From RGIG3701 sp017403345 (GTDB lineage: Bacteria; Planctomycetota; Planctomycetia; Pirellulales; Thermoguttaceae): a stretch of 64,000 nt of DNA. Positions 53,761 through 62,912 of the stretch are shown here, piece after piece. How positions within the stretch are numbered: the stretch's first letter is position 1; every line of letters begins with the position of its first letter. The stretch is from the NCBI GenBank assembly GCA_017403345.1, contig JAFQOH010000021.1, positions 14,436 to 78,435 on the forward strand, given 5' to 3'. A model generated the notes under the pieces. It ran no database searches and was not told the DNA's origin. It saw only the letters and a list, made by a program, of their open reading frames with translations. Made by a program: the position numbers and the translations under genes.

Positions 53761-54195
53761 TCAAAATTCAGCGGCATTCTCAACATTCTGCAGCCAAAAA
53801 CACGTGATCTCCTTTAGCTCATCCATCATCGAAGGGCTTTGATCCATCGTCTGCACGTACACAAAATACGTGAAAAGCCCCGCCCGGATCGCACGCAGCA
53901 TCGCAAAACAAGGAAGATCCAGATAGAAAAAATCCAAATCGAATCCATCCAGCTTCACGTCGCCATAGAGATCGACTGCCGTGGAGATCTCCATCCCTTC
54001 ATACTCCTTCGAAAGCGTCTCGATCGATTCCTTCAGCAGCTCTTCCGGCTCAACAAAATGCGGACGGCGCGTCAAAGACCAAAACGCTCCGTTCGGCGAA
54101 TAGAGCGTCACGTCGTGCAGATTCTCCTCACTGTACTCCAGCTCCCACTCGTCCGGATACTCCAAACAAAATCCATTCTCCGTAAATTTCGCCAT
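53761..54195 (-). CDS. Small protein of unknown function
   Basis: A 144-aa acidic, soluble-looking protein I do not recognise. It opens AKFTENGFCLEYPDEWELEYSEE, which recalls the start of PsbP/DUF1795-type folds (phrase xFxYPxxW), followed by a predicted beta-rich core (YSPNGAFWSLTRRP, VDLYGDVKLDGFDLDFFYLDLP). No signal peptide. GGAGGCGGAGAG precedes the ATG at 54195. It lies about 70 bases after rplT, with a terminator between, so it is probably transcribed separately or by readthrough. Confidence 0.75.
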   Translation of the reverse strand: MAKFTENGFCLEYPDEWELEYSEENLHDVTLYSPNGAFWSLTRRPHFVEPEELLKESIETLSKEYEGMEISTAVDLYGDVKLDGFDLDFFYLDLPCFAMLRAIRAGLFTYFVYVQTMDQSPSMMDELKEITCFWLQNVENAAEF

Positions 54196-54221
54196 CTCTC
54201 CGCCTCCCATCGATTTAAAAT

Positions 54222-54254
54222 AAAAAAATCCCCGCCGCGAAACTCACGACGGGG
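54222..54254 (-). terminator. Terminator of the rpmI-rplT operon
   Basis: On the minus strand CCCCGTCG pairs with CGGCGGGG around a short loop and is followed by ATTTTTTT. Confidence 0.9.
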
Positions 54255-54265
54255 CCTTTGTGATC

Positions 54266-54622
54266 CTATTTCGTCAGAGCGGCTTTCGCCATGTTGACGA
54301 CCTGCTCGAAACCAGCAGCATCGTTGACTGCCATTTCAGCCAACATTTTGCGGTCAAGCATGATGTCCGCCTTCGCAAGACCGGCAATGAATTCACTGTA
54401 GCGAATTCCAAGGGCACGGCACGCAGCGTTGATGCGGATGATCCACAGCGAACGCATGCTGCGTTTCCTGACTTTACGGTCACGGAACGCAAAAACACCA
54501 GCGCGAATGAGCGTTTCCTGAACCGTACGGGACATGTTCCGACGACCGCCGCGGAATCCCTTCGCCTTTTTGAGCATGCGTTTCTTAGCTTTTGTGCGCG
54601 CGGCACCATTCGTAGTACGCAT
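54266..54622 (-). CDS. rplT: 50S ribosomal protein L20
   Basis: A 118-aa protein that binds 23S rRNA early in large-subunit assembly. KKRMLKKAKGFRGGRRN, YRDRK-type FAFRDRKVRKRSMRSLWIIRINAACR and GIRYSEFIAGLAKADI are diagnostic. It follows rpmI by 151 bases on the same strand, the usual order. In many bacteria L20 also represses its own operon by binding leader RNA; nothing here proves that. Confidence 0.97.
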   Translation of the reverse strand: MRTTNGAARTKAKKRMLKKAKGFRGGRRNMSRTVQETLIRAGVFAFRDRKVRKRSMRSLWIIRINAACRALGIRYSEFIAGLAKADIMLDRKMLAEMAVNDAAGFEQVVNMAKAALTK

Positions 54623-54773
54623 TGAGTTTTTCCTTTTCTGAAAATTTTCTACTTGACGAACCCAAGGTCCTCTTCCTCTTTCCGTCCTCGAAAATCGAAA
54701 GAGCGTTCACTCCTACCCGATTCGTTGAAAAATGGCCTGAATCTCTTCAAACCGGTCTGCATTGGAACAGAAA

Positions 54774-54977
54774 TCAATAGCTGCCGCCGCAAAGAGCAAC
54801 AGTGATGCGTTTCACTTCGGATTTACCGATGACGGTCGTACCGCGAAGCTGACGGCTACGTTTCTGGGACATGCGCGACGCAAGGTGGCTGGTGCCGGCC
54901 GAGCGGTGCATGGGTTTTCCATTTGCAGAAAGACGGAAACGTTTTTTCGTTCCTTTGTGAGTCTTAAGTTTCGGCAT
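54774..54977 (-). CDS. rpmI: 50S ribosomal protein L35
   Basis: A 67-aa basic protein. MPKLKTHKGTKKRFRLSANGK and the conserved K/R pattern identify L35. GGAG precedes the ATG. infC, which commonly precedes rpmI, is not present: a promoter and then the divergent porin gene lie upstream. Confidence 0.96.
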   Translation of the reverse strand: MPKLKTHKGTKKRFRLSANGKPMHRSAGTSHLASRMSQKRSRQLRGTTVIGKSEVKRITVALCGGSY

Positions 54978-55020
54978 AATTCACTCCTTTCTACAGTCAC
55001 TAATAAAAAATAGTGCGTTT

Positions 55021-55053
55021 ATTATAGTACACCGCGCGTTTTTTGCAAGGGGG
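55021..55053 (-). promoter_or_regulatory. Promoter of rpmI-rplT with C-tract
   Basis: On the minus strand CCCCC is directly followed by TTGCAA, a 16-base spacer and a perfect TATAAT. Confidence 0.8.
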
Positions 55054-55220
55054 ACCTTAACTTTTTTTCCAAAATATTTCCTTTTTTTCATTTTTTCACC
55101 GCCAATTCCTTCCTTTTTTCTCGATTTCTTAAAATTAACTCTAGTGAAACTTTGACGATTCCGATGACTTAAACGATAGTAGATATTTTTCCAATTTTGA
55201 TGATTTCATGGGGAGAGTAA

Positions 55221-56723
55221 ATGTACATCATCAAAAAGTCACTCCGAAAACGCCTCCGGATCACAGTCTGCACCGCTCTTTTAGCCTTCCTGACTGTTGA
55301 TCTGGGTACTGCATTTCCGAATACTCAAACAACTGCTCAAACAACTGCTCAAACAACTGCTCAAACAACTGCTCAAACAGCTACGGCTCCGGCAACACAG
55401 GAAAACTCCGAACCGGCAGAAACTCCGTCTATGTACCAGATCCCGGAAGCTGAGTGGAAACAAATGCAGGAAGATCTGGCAAATTTGAAGCTCCAAATGG
55501 CGGAAAATGCCGAAATCGCAGAAAAAACCGCAAAAGAAAAGACTAAAAAGGAAAAAGAAGACTGGACGAAACCGCAGACGAAACTCCAGGGACGTCTCTA
55601 TTTCGACACCATGTCGGTCGACTCCGACGGAACGGCAGGACGGGAAGACTTCAGCGGGACGGCGTGTGCGACGGCTCGACTCGGGATCAAGGGAATGCAC
55701 TTCGGCATGATCGAATACGAGGCGCTCTTCGACTTTTCCGAGGGAGACGTCACTGCGAAAAACGTCTACGCGGGTTTCCGCAATCTGCCGTCTGGCATTG
55801 GAATGCGCTTCGGACACTTCAAAGAACCTTGGAGTCTCGAAAATCTTACTTCCAGCCGACACGGCCTGACGATGGAACGGTCGCTCCTGAACCGCACGAA
55901 AGATCTCTGCGGAGGCCGAAATTACGGGGTCATGTTCCACAATTGGGACGCAGAACAGCCCATCACCTGGGCCGCCGGGATCTTCGCGGCAAGTATGCCT
56001 GAAAGTCTAGATGCCGTCCTCGGCGACGAAGACCACCTTGCGTTCACCGGAAGACTCACCTACCTCCCCATTTACGAAAAATGCCCCGACGGACACCTTT
56101 CGCTCTGGCATCTCGGCGCGGCGGTCTCCGTACGGGAATACGACACGTCCAAGGCCTCCGAATACAAAACGCGCCTAAAAGTCACTCCCGGAAACGATTC
56201 CTGCACCATTTCCAACACGACTTTCACCGGTCTGGAATCCCTCACGGGCGTTCAGTTTGAATCGGCAATGGTACGCGGACGATTCTGTCTCGATTTTGAG
56301 CAGGCGTTCTTCTTCATGGATGACCAGTTCGCGGGAGAAGCGGAAATGCACAGCGGCTACGTCGGTGCGTCGTGGTTCCTCACAGGCGAAAGCCGAAACT
56401 ACGACAGAAAAGTCGGACGCTACGTCGCCATGGAACCGAAAAACCCATTCATCCGGACCTGCCGTGACGGAGTGGGAGTCTTTTCCGGCCCCGGAGCCTG
56501 GGAACTTACCTACCGGTACAGCTGGCTCGATGCCGAGGAACTTGCGTGCGAAAACTACGGCTTCGAACTCGGCGAAACGACGGCACATTCCGTAGGACTG
56601 AACTGGTACCTGAGCTCGAAATGCCGCATTCTGTTCAACTACGTCTGCGCCGACACCGAACACGCTTCCGGAAAGTCTGGCCGCGAAAACATTTTCCAGA
56701 CGCGTTTCCAGTTCGATTTCTGA
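55221..56723 (+). CDS. OprP-type outer-membrane porin
   Basis: A 500-aa exported protein. The signal peptide runs to about TAFP, and a TTAQTTAQ repeat and a coiled-coil segment (EAEWKQMQEDLANLKLQMAE) follow. From about residue 125 it is a beta-barrel of the phosphate-selective porin O/P type (PF07396): LQGRLYFDTMSVD, GIGMRFGHFKEPWSLENLTSSRHGLTMERSLLN and YGVMFHNWDAEQPITWAAGIF are the family's core, and it ends in aromatic QFDF. The N-terminal coiled coil may span to the peptidoglycan or layer below. GGGGAG precedes the ATG. The LRR lipoprotein follows on the same strand. Confidence 0.92.
   Translation: MYIIKKSLRKRLRITVCTALLAFLTVDLGTAFPNTQTTAQTTAQTTAQTTAQTATAPATQENSEPAETPSMYQIPEAEWKQMQEDLANLKLQMAENAEIAEKTAKEKTKKEKEDWTKPQTKLQGRLYFDTMSVDSDGTAGREDFSGTACATARLGIKGMHFGMIEYEALFDFSEGDVTAKNVYAGFRNLPSGIGMRFGHFKEPWSLENLTSSRHGLTMERSLLNRTKDLCGGRNYGVMFHNWDAEQPITWAAGIFAASMPESLDAVLGDEDHLAFTGRLTYLPIYEKCPDGHLSLWHLGAAVSVREYDTSKASEYKTRLKVTPGNDSCTISNTTFTGLESLTGVQFESAMVRGRFCLDFEQAFFFMDDQFAGEAEMHSGYVGASWFLTGESRNYDRKVGRYVAMEPKNPFIRTCRDGVGVFSGPGAWELTYRYSWLDAEELACENYGFELGETTAHSVGLNWYLSSKCRILFNYVCADTEHASGKSGRENIFQTRFQFDF
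55323..55380 (+). repeat. 12-base in-frame tandem repeat (TTAQ)
   Basis: Five copies of CAAACAACTGCT-type units in the porin gene, between signal peptide and coiled coil. The unit is a multiple of three, so copy change keeps the frame. Confidence 0.95.
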
Positions 56724-56810
56724 GGAGACCGGATCGCCAGACTGGATAACCAGGCAGGATCGCCGTCAAGACAGTCACAAACACATTTCCTAACCCTAAT
56801 GGAGTCCTTT

Positions 56811-59189
56811 ATGCCTCGCTCTTCCTCAACGTTTCCGATACAGATACTGCTCGTGTCCGCGCTTTCGGCAGCACTCCCCGGCTGCTCCCAAACAGAGGCT
56901 CCGGAATCACCGTCCCCCGCTTCCGCATCTCCGAGCGTCTTGGAAAACGATGAAGACTCAGAAGCAATGAAAAACGCTGAAAACTCGGAAGAAAACACAC
57001 TTTCTGAAACGGACGCGGAACTGATCCGGGATCTGGAAGAATTTGCATCCGACCCGGAAGAAGCAGCGGCACTGGACGCGGAGATCAAAGAAGATGAGGC
57101 CCGAAGAGAAGCGGAAAAAAAGGCAAGAGAAACCGGCTTCAAGACCATGGAGCTGCCGCCGGACTGGGAAAAAATGAATGACGAAGCAAAACTTAAATAC
57201 CTACGGGAGATCGCCGTCGTTCAGAAAGATACGTTGGAAAAATTTACCCCCACTGACACTTTCTACGTAGGATCCTACGAAAATGCTCAAAAATTCCAGA
57301 AAGAAAAAGGATTAGCTCCTGAGATCCGAATCGATGCCGTTTTTTTCGCCAACTGGCTCCCGGAGCTCGATATACTGGACCAAACCGACGCGCAGCACAA
57401 AAAAGCATGGATCCAGAATGCCATTCAGGAAGACTCCATTCCGCAGCTGGAACTCTCGTCCGACGGCAAACGGCTTCGGAAAGTACCCAATGAACTCACC
57501 GGTGCCTGCGAGATCCCGGAAGGGGTGACTCGCATTGAAAAGTACGCCTTTTCCGAGGGCTGCGCACTCACTTCGCTGACGCTTCCCGCGAGCCTTGCCG
57601 AGATCGATGAAGACGCACTTGCCTGGTGCACGCTGGAAGAGATCCAGGTGGCGGAAGGGAATGCGCATTTCAAGGCGGAAGATGGCGTGCTTTTCAGTGC
57701 GGACGGTCGGAAACTCATTTACTGCTGCCGAAACAAAGCTCATGAATACACGGTCCCGGAGAGCGTAACGGAGATCGGACCTTCCGCATTTTTCGGCTGC
57801 CGCGAACTTTCCTCCATCGTGCTTCCGGAAAGCCTCACACAGATCGGTCCCAGCGCGTTTTCCGAGTGCGAGCAGCTGATCGCCGCAAGGATCCCTCAAA
57901 ACGTCACCACGATCGGCGAGCGCGCATTTTTCGGCTGCCGGAACCTCACTGCCACAAACATTCCAGAAGGGGTCACCCGCATCGAAAAACTGACGTTCGC
58001 GCGTTCCTCACTGAGCATCATGACTCTTTCTCCGAACATCACGCACATTCTGGACGGCGCGTTTGCCGAGTGCCCGCAGCTGGCAAACGTTCGGCTTCCT
58101 GAAAACCTCACACACTTAGGACGCGGTGCGTTTGCCATGTGCGCGAGCCTCTCCCCGGTCACGATCCCCGCAAACGTGACCGAGATCGGCGACGGTGCGT
58201 TTTTCGGCTGCGCTAAAATGCGCGAGATCCTCGTCTCGTCCCAAAGCCCTCACTTCAAAAGTGAAGACGGCGTTCTCCTTTCCGCGGACGGCAAAACGCT
58301 CATTCAGTTCCCCGGACGCAAAGGCGGCCAATTTTACGTTCCGGATGGAGTCACGGAGATCCGCAGTGCTGCGTTTGCCGGCTGCGTGAATCTTCGTGCC
58401 GTCTCGTTCCCGGAAAGCGTCACCTGCATTGGCGATGCCGCATTCGCCGGCTGTACTGCACTGGAGAAAATGCTGCTTCCCCGCAAACTCGCCCGCCTTG
58501 GAAAATGCGCGTTTGCCGACTGTCTTAAACTGGAAGCGATGTACCTTCCCGGCACACTCACTCGCCTGGAAAACGGCACGTTCGCAAACTGCAGCCAACT
58601 GATGAGAGTGACTTTTTCTCTCGGGACGGAAGAGATCGGCAGTTTCGCGTTCCTAAACTGCAGTCAACTAAATTCCGTCACGTTTCCTGACTCCCTGACC
58701 CGGATCGGCCGTTCCGCCTTCCATAACTGCAGCAAACTCCATCGGCTCGTGCTTCCAGAGGGACTCTCCGAAATCTGCGACAGCGCGTTCTGCGATTGCC
58801 TGTCCCTCAACTCCATCAACCTCCCCCAAACCCTCACCCAGCTCGGAAACCGTGCATTCTACCACTGCCACTACCTCAATGAGATCGTGCTCCCGGACGG
58901 CCTGACGGTAATTGGAGAGGAGACATTTTTCATGTGCGAAAATCTTTACACCGTCAACATTCCGAAAAGTGTCAAAAGGATCGAAAGATCTGCGTTCACA
59001 CTCCTTTCCCAGCCGATAGAATTGACCATTCCCTCAACGGTACAGGAAATCGAAAACTTCGCCTTTTTTGAGTGCAGGAAACTAACGCTCTGCGTTGAAG
59101 AAAATTCGGCGGCACACCGATACGCAGTCCGAAACAAGATCAAATTCCGTCTCCTCCCGAAAGAAAAACAGGAAAACGGGAAAGAGTAA
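56811..59189 (+). CDS. BspA-like leucine-rich-repeat lipoprotein
   Basis: A 792-aa exported protein. The start at 56811 has GGAG six bases upstream; an ATG four codons earlier overlaps that site. The signal peptide ends in SALSAALPGCSQ, a probable lipobox with Cys as the anchor. A Glu-rich coiled-coil linker follows to about residue 110. From about residue 225 the protein is a string of roughly twenty LRR_5 repeats of the form IPEGVTRIEKYAFSEGCALTSLTLP, with a GxxAFxxCxxLxxVxLPxxL core, broken twice by DGVLxSADGKxL inserts. BspA-like proteins bind host or bacterial surfaces. It ends at a hairpin-rich spacer. Confidence 0.92.
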   Translation: MPRSSSTFPIQILLVSALSAALPGCSQTEAPESPSPASASPSVLENDEDSEAMKNAENSEENTLSETDAELIRDLEEFASDPEEAAALDAEIKEDEARREAEKKARETGFKTMELPPDWEKMNDEAKLKYLREIAVVQKDTLEKFTPTDTFYVGSYENAQKFQKEKGLAPEIRIDAVFFANWLPELDILDQTDAQHKKAWIQNAIQEDSIPQLELSSDGKRLRKVPNELTGACEIPEGVTRIEKYAFSEGCALTSLTLPASLAEIDEDALAWCTLEEIQVAEGNAHFKAEDGVLFSADGRKLIYCCRNKAHEYTVPESVTEIGPSAFFGCRELSSIVLPESLTQIGPSAFSECEQLIAARIPQNVTTIGERAFFGCRNLTATNIPEGVTRIEKLTFARSSLSIMTLSPNITHILDGAFAECPQLANVRLPENLTHLGRGAFAMCASLSPVTIPANVTEIGDGAFFGCAKMREILVSSQSPHFKSEDGVLLSADGKTLIQFPGRKGGQFYVPDGVTEIRSAAFAGCVNLRAVSFPESVTCIGDAAFAGCTALEKMLLPRKLARLGKCAFADCLKLEAMYLPGTLTRLENGTFANCSQLMRVTFSLGTEEIGSFAFLNCSQLNSVTFPDSLTRIGRSAFHNCSKLHRLVLPEGLSEICDSAFCDCLSLNSINLPQTLTQLGNRAFYHCHYLNEIVLPDGLTVIGEETFFMCENLYTVNIPKSVKRIERSAFTLLSQPIELTIPSTVQEIENFAFFECRKLTLCVEENSAAHRYAVRNKIKFRLLPKEKQENGKE

Positions 59190-59220
59190 AACAACACACA
59201 CAAAAAAACGTTTCCCGAAT

Positions 59221-59322
59221 TGAATTTCACGCAAAACGCAACAAACGTCCCAAACGCGAAAACTCACGAAAGGATCTTGACCACTTCGTGAGTTTCGCGT
59301 TTTTTCGTGAATTTTGCGTTAA
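59221..59322. repeat. Hairpin spacer after the LRR gene
   Basis: AACGCGAAAACTCACGAA and TTCGTGAGTTTCGCGTT (59253-59309) form a near-perfect stem of about 17 pairs, extended by weaker AAACGCAA-type words. It uses the same CGTGAA vocabulary as the elements at 22948, 34928 and 37094 but lacks their end sequences. The T-rich right arm could end transcription of the LRR gene. Confidence 0.7.
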
Positions 59323-59379
59323 AAAGTCCGGTCCGGATCCGCACAGCTTTCTTTTCGTGCGGTCCGTCTTTCTCTCTCA

Positions 59380-59408
59380 AATTTCCATTAAATTTCCATT
59401 AAATTTCT
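59380..59408. repeat. 12-base tandem repeat next to a stop codon
   Basis: Two and a half copies of AAATTTCCATTA end just before the stop codon of the 921-aa protein gene. Confidence 0.8.
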
Positions 59409-59409
59409 G

Positions 59410-62175
59410 TCAGTTCTCCACCGTCAGCGAAACGACCGTCTCGCCCTCAGCAGCAGCTTTGACGTCTCTGGCTTTTCCATTCACGATGATCTGAAACGCC
59501 GCCCCTGCCGGTGCCTGGATGCGCAGCGAGTCTCCCTCCAGCTTCGACGGGTACGGAGACACAGTCCGGAATTTCTCGTTCCAAAGCATCTGCACGGAAT
59601 CCAGCTCGCCGTCAAGACGCAGACGCAGCGCGATCGGAACTGCCGGATTGATGTTCCACGGGTAGCGGATCCCCGACTGGCAGAGGACCGAGTCCGGAAG
59701 CAGACCGACGAATTCGCCGTCCTGGTAGATCTGGCGTTCCGCAGAAAGCGTGATCCACTCCGCCATCTGATGCCAGAGCTTCGCACGTTCCGGATCCGTC
59801 TCCGTTAGAGCCTCGGCATAGTCCAGGAGCGCGTAGGCATACACGGTCCCGATCCACTGCACGGGACGTCCGATCCAGTTCGGAGCCTTCCAGTTCGTCG
59901 CACCAAGGACTCCAATGTACGCGCCGAACTGCCACGGACTCTGCTCCGTATCCCAAAGGTAAACGTACGTCGCGCCTTCCAAAGCCCAGCGTTCTGCATC
60001 GGCAAGATACTGCGGGTCTTTCGTGATCCGGTACGCCAAAGCACACGCACGGACCATCTGTCCGGCAGAGAGCGGGTCGGGCGTATGGAGCGGCATTTCC
60101 CAGCACTGGCCTCCGCGAGCAACGTGGAATCGGCGGCACCACGCGATCGATTCAAGCGCAGCATCAAGATACTTCTTTTCACCGGAAAGCGCGTACCCGC
60201 GCAGAAGGACCCAGCACGGATGCGCACAGCGTCCAAGTGCCGTCGATTCAAAGTGCGTGACGTCGTATTCGCCGGCATATCTCCAGCTTCCGTCAGCTCC
60301 GCGGCCCCTCAGAACACCTTCCGCCCCGCCAACGCACCACGAGTACCAAGTCTGCGCACGTCCGCGAACGAAGAGGATCGAGTCGTTCCCCACGTGCGCG
60401 CCGCCCGGATGGAAATTCAGGTCCGGAACTTCACCGCCGATGCGCCAGAGAGCAGATGCCATGTCGCCAGCCGGCCCTTTATGCCATTTTTCACCCGCAC
60501 AGTGTCCCCAGCCGGCTTCCGAGCGGATCGGGCCGCTTTCCAGCTGCTGACGGTAAAGCGCGAAAAGTTTCTCCCGCGCACCGCCCAGCTCTTCTTCCTT
60601 CATCATCGAGGGATCCCGGACCGCAACGCTCTTCGTGTACGCGAGCTGATCCTCAAGAGCATCGTGAAGGAATTCCGCCTCGTTTATGGACGGCGAAAAC
60701 TCCAGCCGAACCGTCTCCGTCCCATTCAGAACCATATTTTCACCGACTTCTACGCGAAACATAGCGTCCGGCGTCGTGTCGAAATAGTTCGGGACCGCAA
60801 AAACAGGCTGAAATGCGGGATTCGCCCAGTGCAGCCGGAATGCGCCATCCTGCGTCACGACACCCGCCCACGTCTGCGTCAAAAGTTCCGGCGCAGGACG
60901 GATCCGGTCATGCGCCGGGATCATGATGTCTGCCATCGAGGAACTCCACTCTCCATTTTCGAGCAGTTCCAAACCGGGAAGCGCCGCATACGTCATCTCG
61001 CCCGGAAGACGGACCGTCGGCAGAACACACGGTCCGGAAACGCGAAACTCGATCGTATTTTCCACCACGGAAAACGGCATCGTTTCAGAATTTAGCCCCA
61101 GGATCGCCGCGATTTTTTTCCCGTTTCGACAAAGAAACGCAGTCTGACCGTCCGGCGAGATCCGCAGATCAAAATCTTTTCCCTTCACCTTCTTCCAGTC
61201 CGGCGTCAGCTCCGCGTCGTGGATGAGCGTCATTTCGCGCACAAACGGCGTAAATCCAGGCACTTCGATCTTCCAGACGCACTTCTGGACCGCCTGTTTC
61301 GGATCGGAAACGAACGAAAAGATCCGACTCGATTTCGGCGAAAACGCTTCTTCTTTTCCATTTACGCGGAAAACGGCTGGTTTATTCTCTGGATTCATGA
61401 CCCGGATCCGGACCGTCTGCGGTTCACGCGGAAAACTGCCCGTAAACGCTTCACTCCGCCACCCGCTGTTCGGTGTTCTTGCGAGCTGCGCAAGAGTATC
61501 CGCCGTCGATTTCGGACTCACGGGCAATCCAGGACGCAGAACGGACTCCATCGGCAGCGTCTCGACCTGGGGACCGTCGACTTTCAGTTCCAGAAACTCG
61601 ATCTTTTTGATCTCGATGCGTCCCTTCTTCATTCCGGGATCCACACGCCACTGACGGATCGGGTAGGGGGCCGTAATGTCTACGTCAACCGTCTTCCACT
61701 CCGTCAGATCCGGCTGAGAAAGTCCAGAACCGTTTCGTTCTTCCGAAAAATTCGGCACCTTGGAATCGACCCAGTAAATGCCCACACTATAATTCGGCTC
61801 TCCGCGCAGCGTCAATCGAACACGTACCTGTTTCGGCAGACCGTCTTCCCACGTTTCCGCAGTATAGAGCGGCGTTTGCATCATGAAGTAGGGGTCACTC
61901 CCTTCGGAGTGGACCGTCAAAGCACCATTCACGACCGCCAGCTTGCACTGATTCAGCGCATGGCAGGCAGAAATGGAAGCCTCCGAATCAAAAACGATTT
62001 CGCGCATCGGTACTTCACGTACCGGGAGCTGGTGTGTCTGATTCCAGAAATGCGCCTCAGCTAACGTCGGCAGCTCCTTCTTTTTTTCCTCAGCAAAAAG
62101 AGACGAAAACGAAATGAACAGCAGCCCGCACACAAGCCAGCCGGCTTTTTTAAAAATGGAGCACGATTTTTTCAC
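59410..62175 (-). CDS. Large secreted protein with an alpha/alpha-barrel-like region
   Basis: A 921-aa exported protein I cannot assign. The start is GTG at 62175 with GGAGG upstream. The signal peptide is VKKSCSIFKKAGWLVCGLLFISFSSLFA. The first half is beta-rich, with possible carbohydrate-binding or Ig-like modules (RVRLTLRGEPNYSVGIYWVDS; VRIRVMNPENKPAVFRVNGKE). Residues about 590-850 look like an alpha/alpha toroid of glycoside hydrolases or lyases (TALGRCAHPCWVLLRGYALSGEKKYLDAALESIAWCRRFH; MVRACALAYRITKDPQYLADAERWALEGATY). A short beta domain ends it. Probably a polysaccharide-active enzyme; no catalytic residues can be named. Confidence 0.8.
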   Translation of the reverse strand: MKKSCSIFKKAGWLVCGLLFISFSSLFAEEKKKELPTLAEAHFWNQTHQLPVREVPMREIVFDSEASISACHALNQCKLAVVNGALTVHSEGSDPYFMMQTPLYTAETWEDGLPKQVRVRLTLRGEPNYSVGIYWVDSKVPNFSEERNGSGLSQPDLTEWKTVDVDITAPYPIRQWRVDPGMKKGRIEIKKIEFLELKVDGPQVETLPMESVLRPGLPVSPKSTADTLAQLARTPNSGWRSEAFTGSFPREPQTVRIRVMNPENKPAVFRVNGKEEAFSPKSSRIFSFVSDPKQAVQKCVWKIEVPGFTPFVREMTLIHDAELTPDWKKVKGKDFDLRISPDGQTAFLCRNGKKIAAILGLNSETMPFSVVENTIEFRVSGPCVLPTVRLPGEMTYAALPGLELLENGEWSSSMADIMIPAHDRIRPAPELLTQTWAGVVTQDGAFRLHWANPAFQPVFAVPNYFDTTPDAMFRVEVGENMVLNGTETVRLEFSPSINEAEFLHDALEDQLAYTKSVAVRDPSMMKEEELGGAREKLFALYRQQLESGPIRSEAGWGHCAGEKWHKGPAGDMASALWRIGGEVPDLNFHPGGAHVGNDSILFVRGRAQTWYSWCVGGAEGVLRGRGADGSWRYAGEYDVTHFESTALGRCAHPCWVLLRGYALSGEKKYLDAALESIAWCRRFHVARGGQCWEMPLHTPDPLSAGQMVRACALAYRITKDPQYLADAERWALEGATYVYLWDTEQSPWQFGAYIGVLGATNWKAPNWIGRPVQWIGTVYAYALLDYAEALTETDPERAKLWHQMAEWITLSAERQIYQDGEFVGLLPDSVLCQSGIRYPWNINPAVPIALRLRLDGELDSVQMLWNEKFRTVSPYPSKLEGDSLRIQAPAGAAFQIIVNGKARDVKAAAEGETVVSLTVEN

Positions 62176-62290
62176 GATTCAGACCTCCAGGGCATGGATC
62201 CCTTCTGATTTTCAAAACTTAAACTCAAAATTTCAGTCTGGAAGAAAATTTCGGAAGGAAAATTCCAGACTGAAGAAATTTCAGGCAGGA

Positions 62291-62329
62291 AACAAACAAA
62301 AAACCTGCGCTGGAAAAACCTGCGCAGGT
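62291..62329 (-). terminator. tmRNA terminator
   Basis: On the minus strand ACCTGCGC pairs with GCGCAGGT across an 11-base loop and is followed by a T-rich run, immediately after the tmRNA 3' end. Confidence 0.9.
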
Positions 62330-62335
62330 CAAAAA

Positions 62336-62696
62336 TGGAGGCGGCGGGTATCGAACCCGCGTCCTGCGACATCTCCCTGTGAGCGTCTACATGCGTAGTC
62401 GATTTATTTAAGTCTCGCCGAAGCAGCCCCCAACCGACAGGGTGCGTCTCCGACCAGATAGGAACCAAATCTCGCCCCGACCGTACCTCCAGTGGATCGG
62501 GGCCAGACAGACTTCGTTACGCTACAGTCAGTCTCCATCTGTCAGGGAAACTGGTGCACGGTCGCCTCTTCTTAGGCGGCAAGAGCCATACTATTATTTT
62601 TGGCGTTTATTTTTTAGTCGGCTTTTAACGCGGCATGCTGACCAACCGCGGCATGCGACCCACACTTCAATTGCCCAGTCGAATCCAGTCGCCCCC
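62336..62696 (-). ncRNA. ssrA: Transfer-messenger RNA
   Basis: A 361-nt tmRNA that rescues stalled ribosomes. The 5' end GGGGGCG pairs with CGCCTCC near the 3' end to form the acceptor stem. The 3' part has the T-arm GCGGGTTCGATACCCGC, and the 5' part starts GGGGGCGACTGGATTCGAC, both typical. CCA is not encoded. The reading frame at 62572-62604 resumes on GCC and gives the tag AKNNSMALAA followed by TAA, ending in the ALAA signal for proteolysis. GC-rich pseudoknot stems lie between. Confidence 0.96.
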
Positions 62697-62912
62697 GGAA
62701 CTGTTGGAAAACCACAAAATTCCGTAGAAGGATCGGAGAATCACGAAACCGCACACTCCGAACGGGGATCTTCCTTAAGCCCGTCCCACACTTTAAAAGG
62801 ATGAGACGCACATTGAAAATGCAGTCTTTTGATCCCGCAGTCCTCACAAAAGTCCCGCGGAAAGAAAATTCACTCTAACTTACTCAAATCAACTTAAATC
62901 AAAACTATTAAC

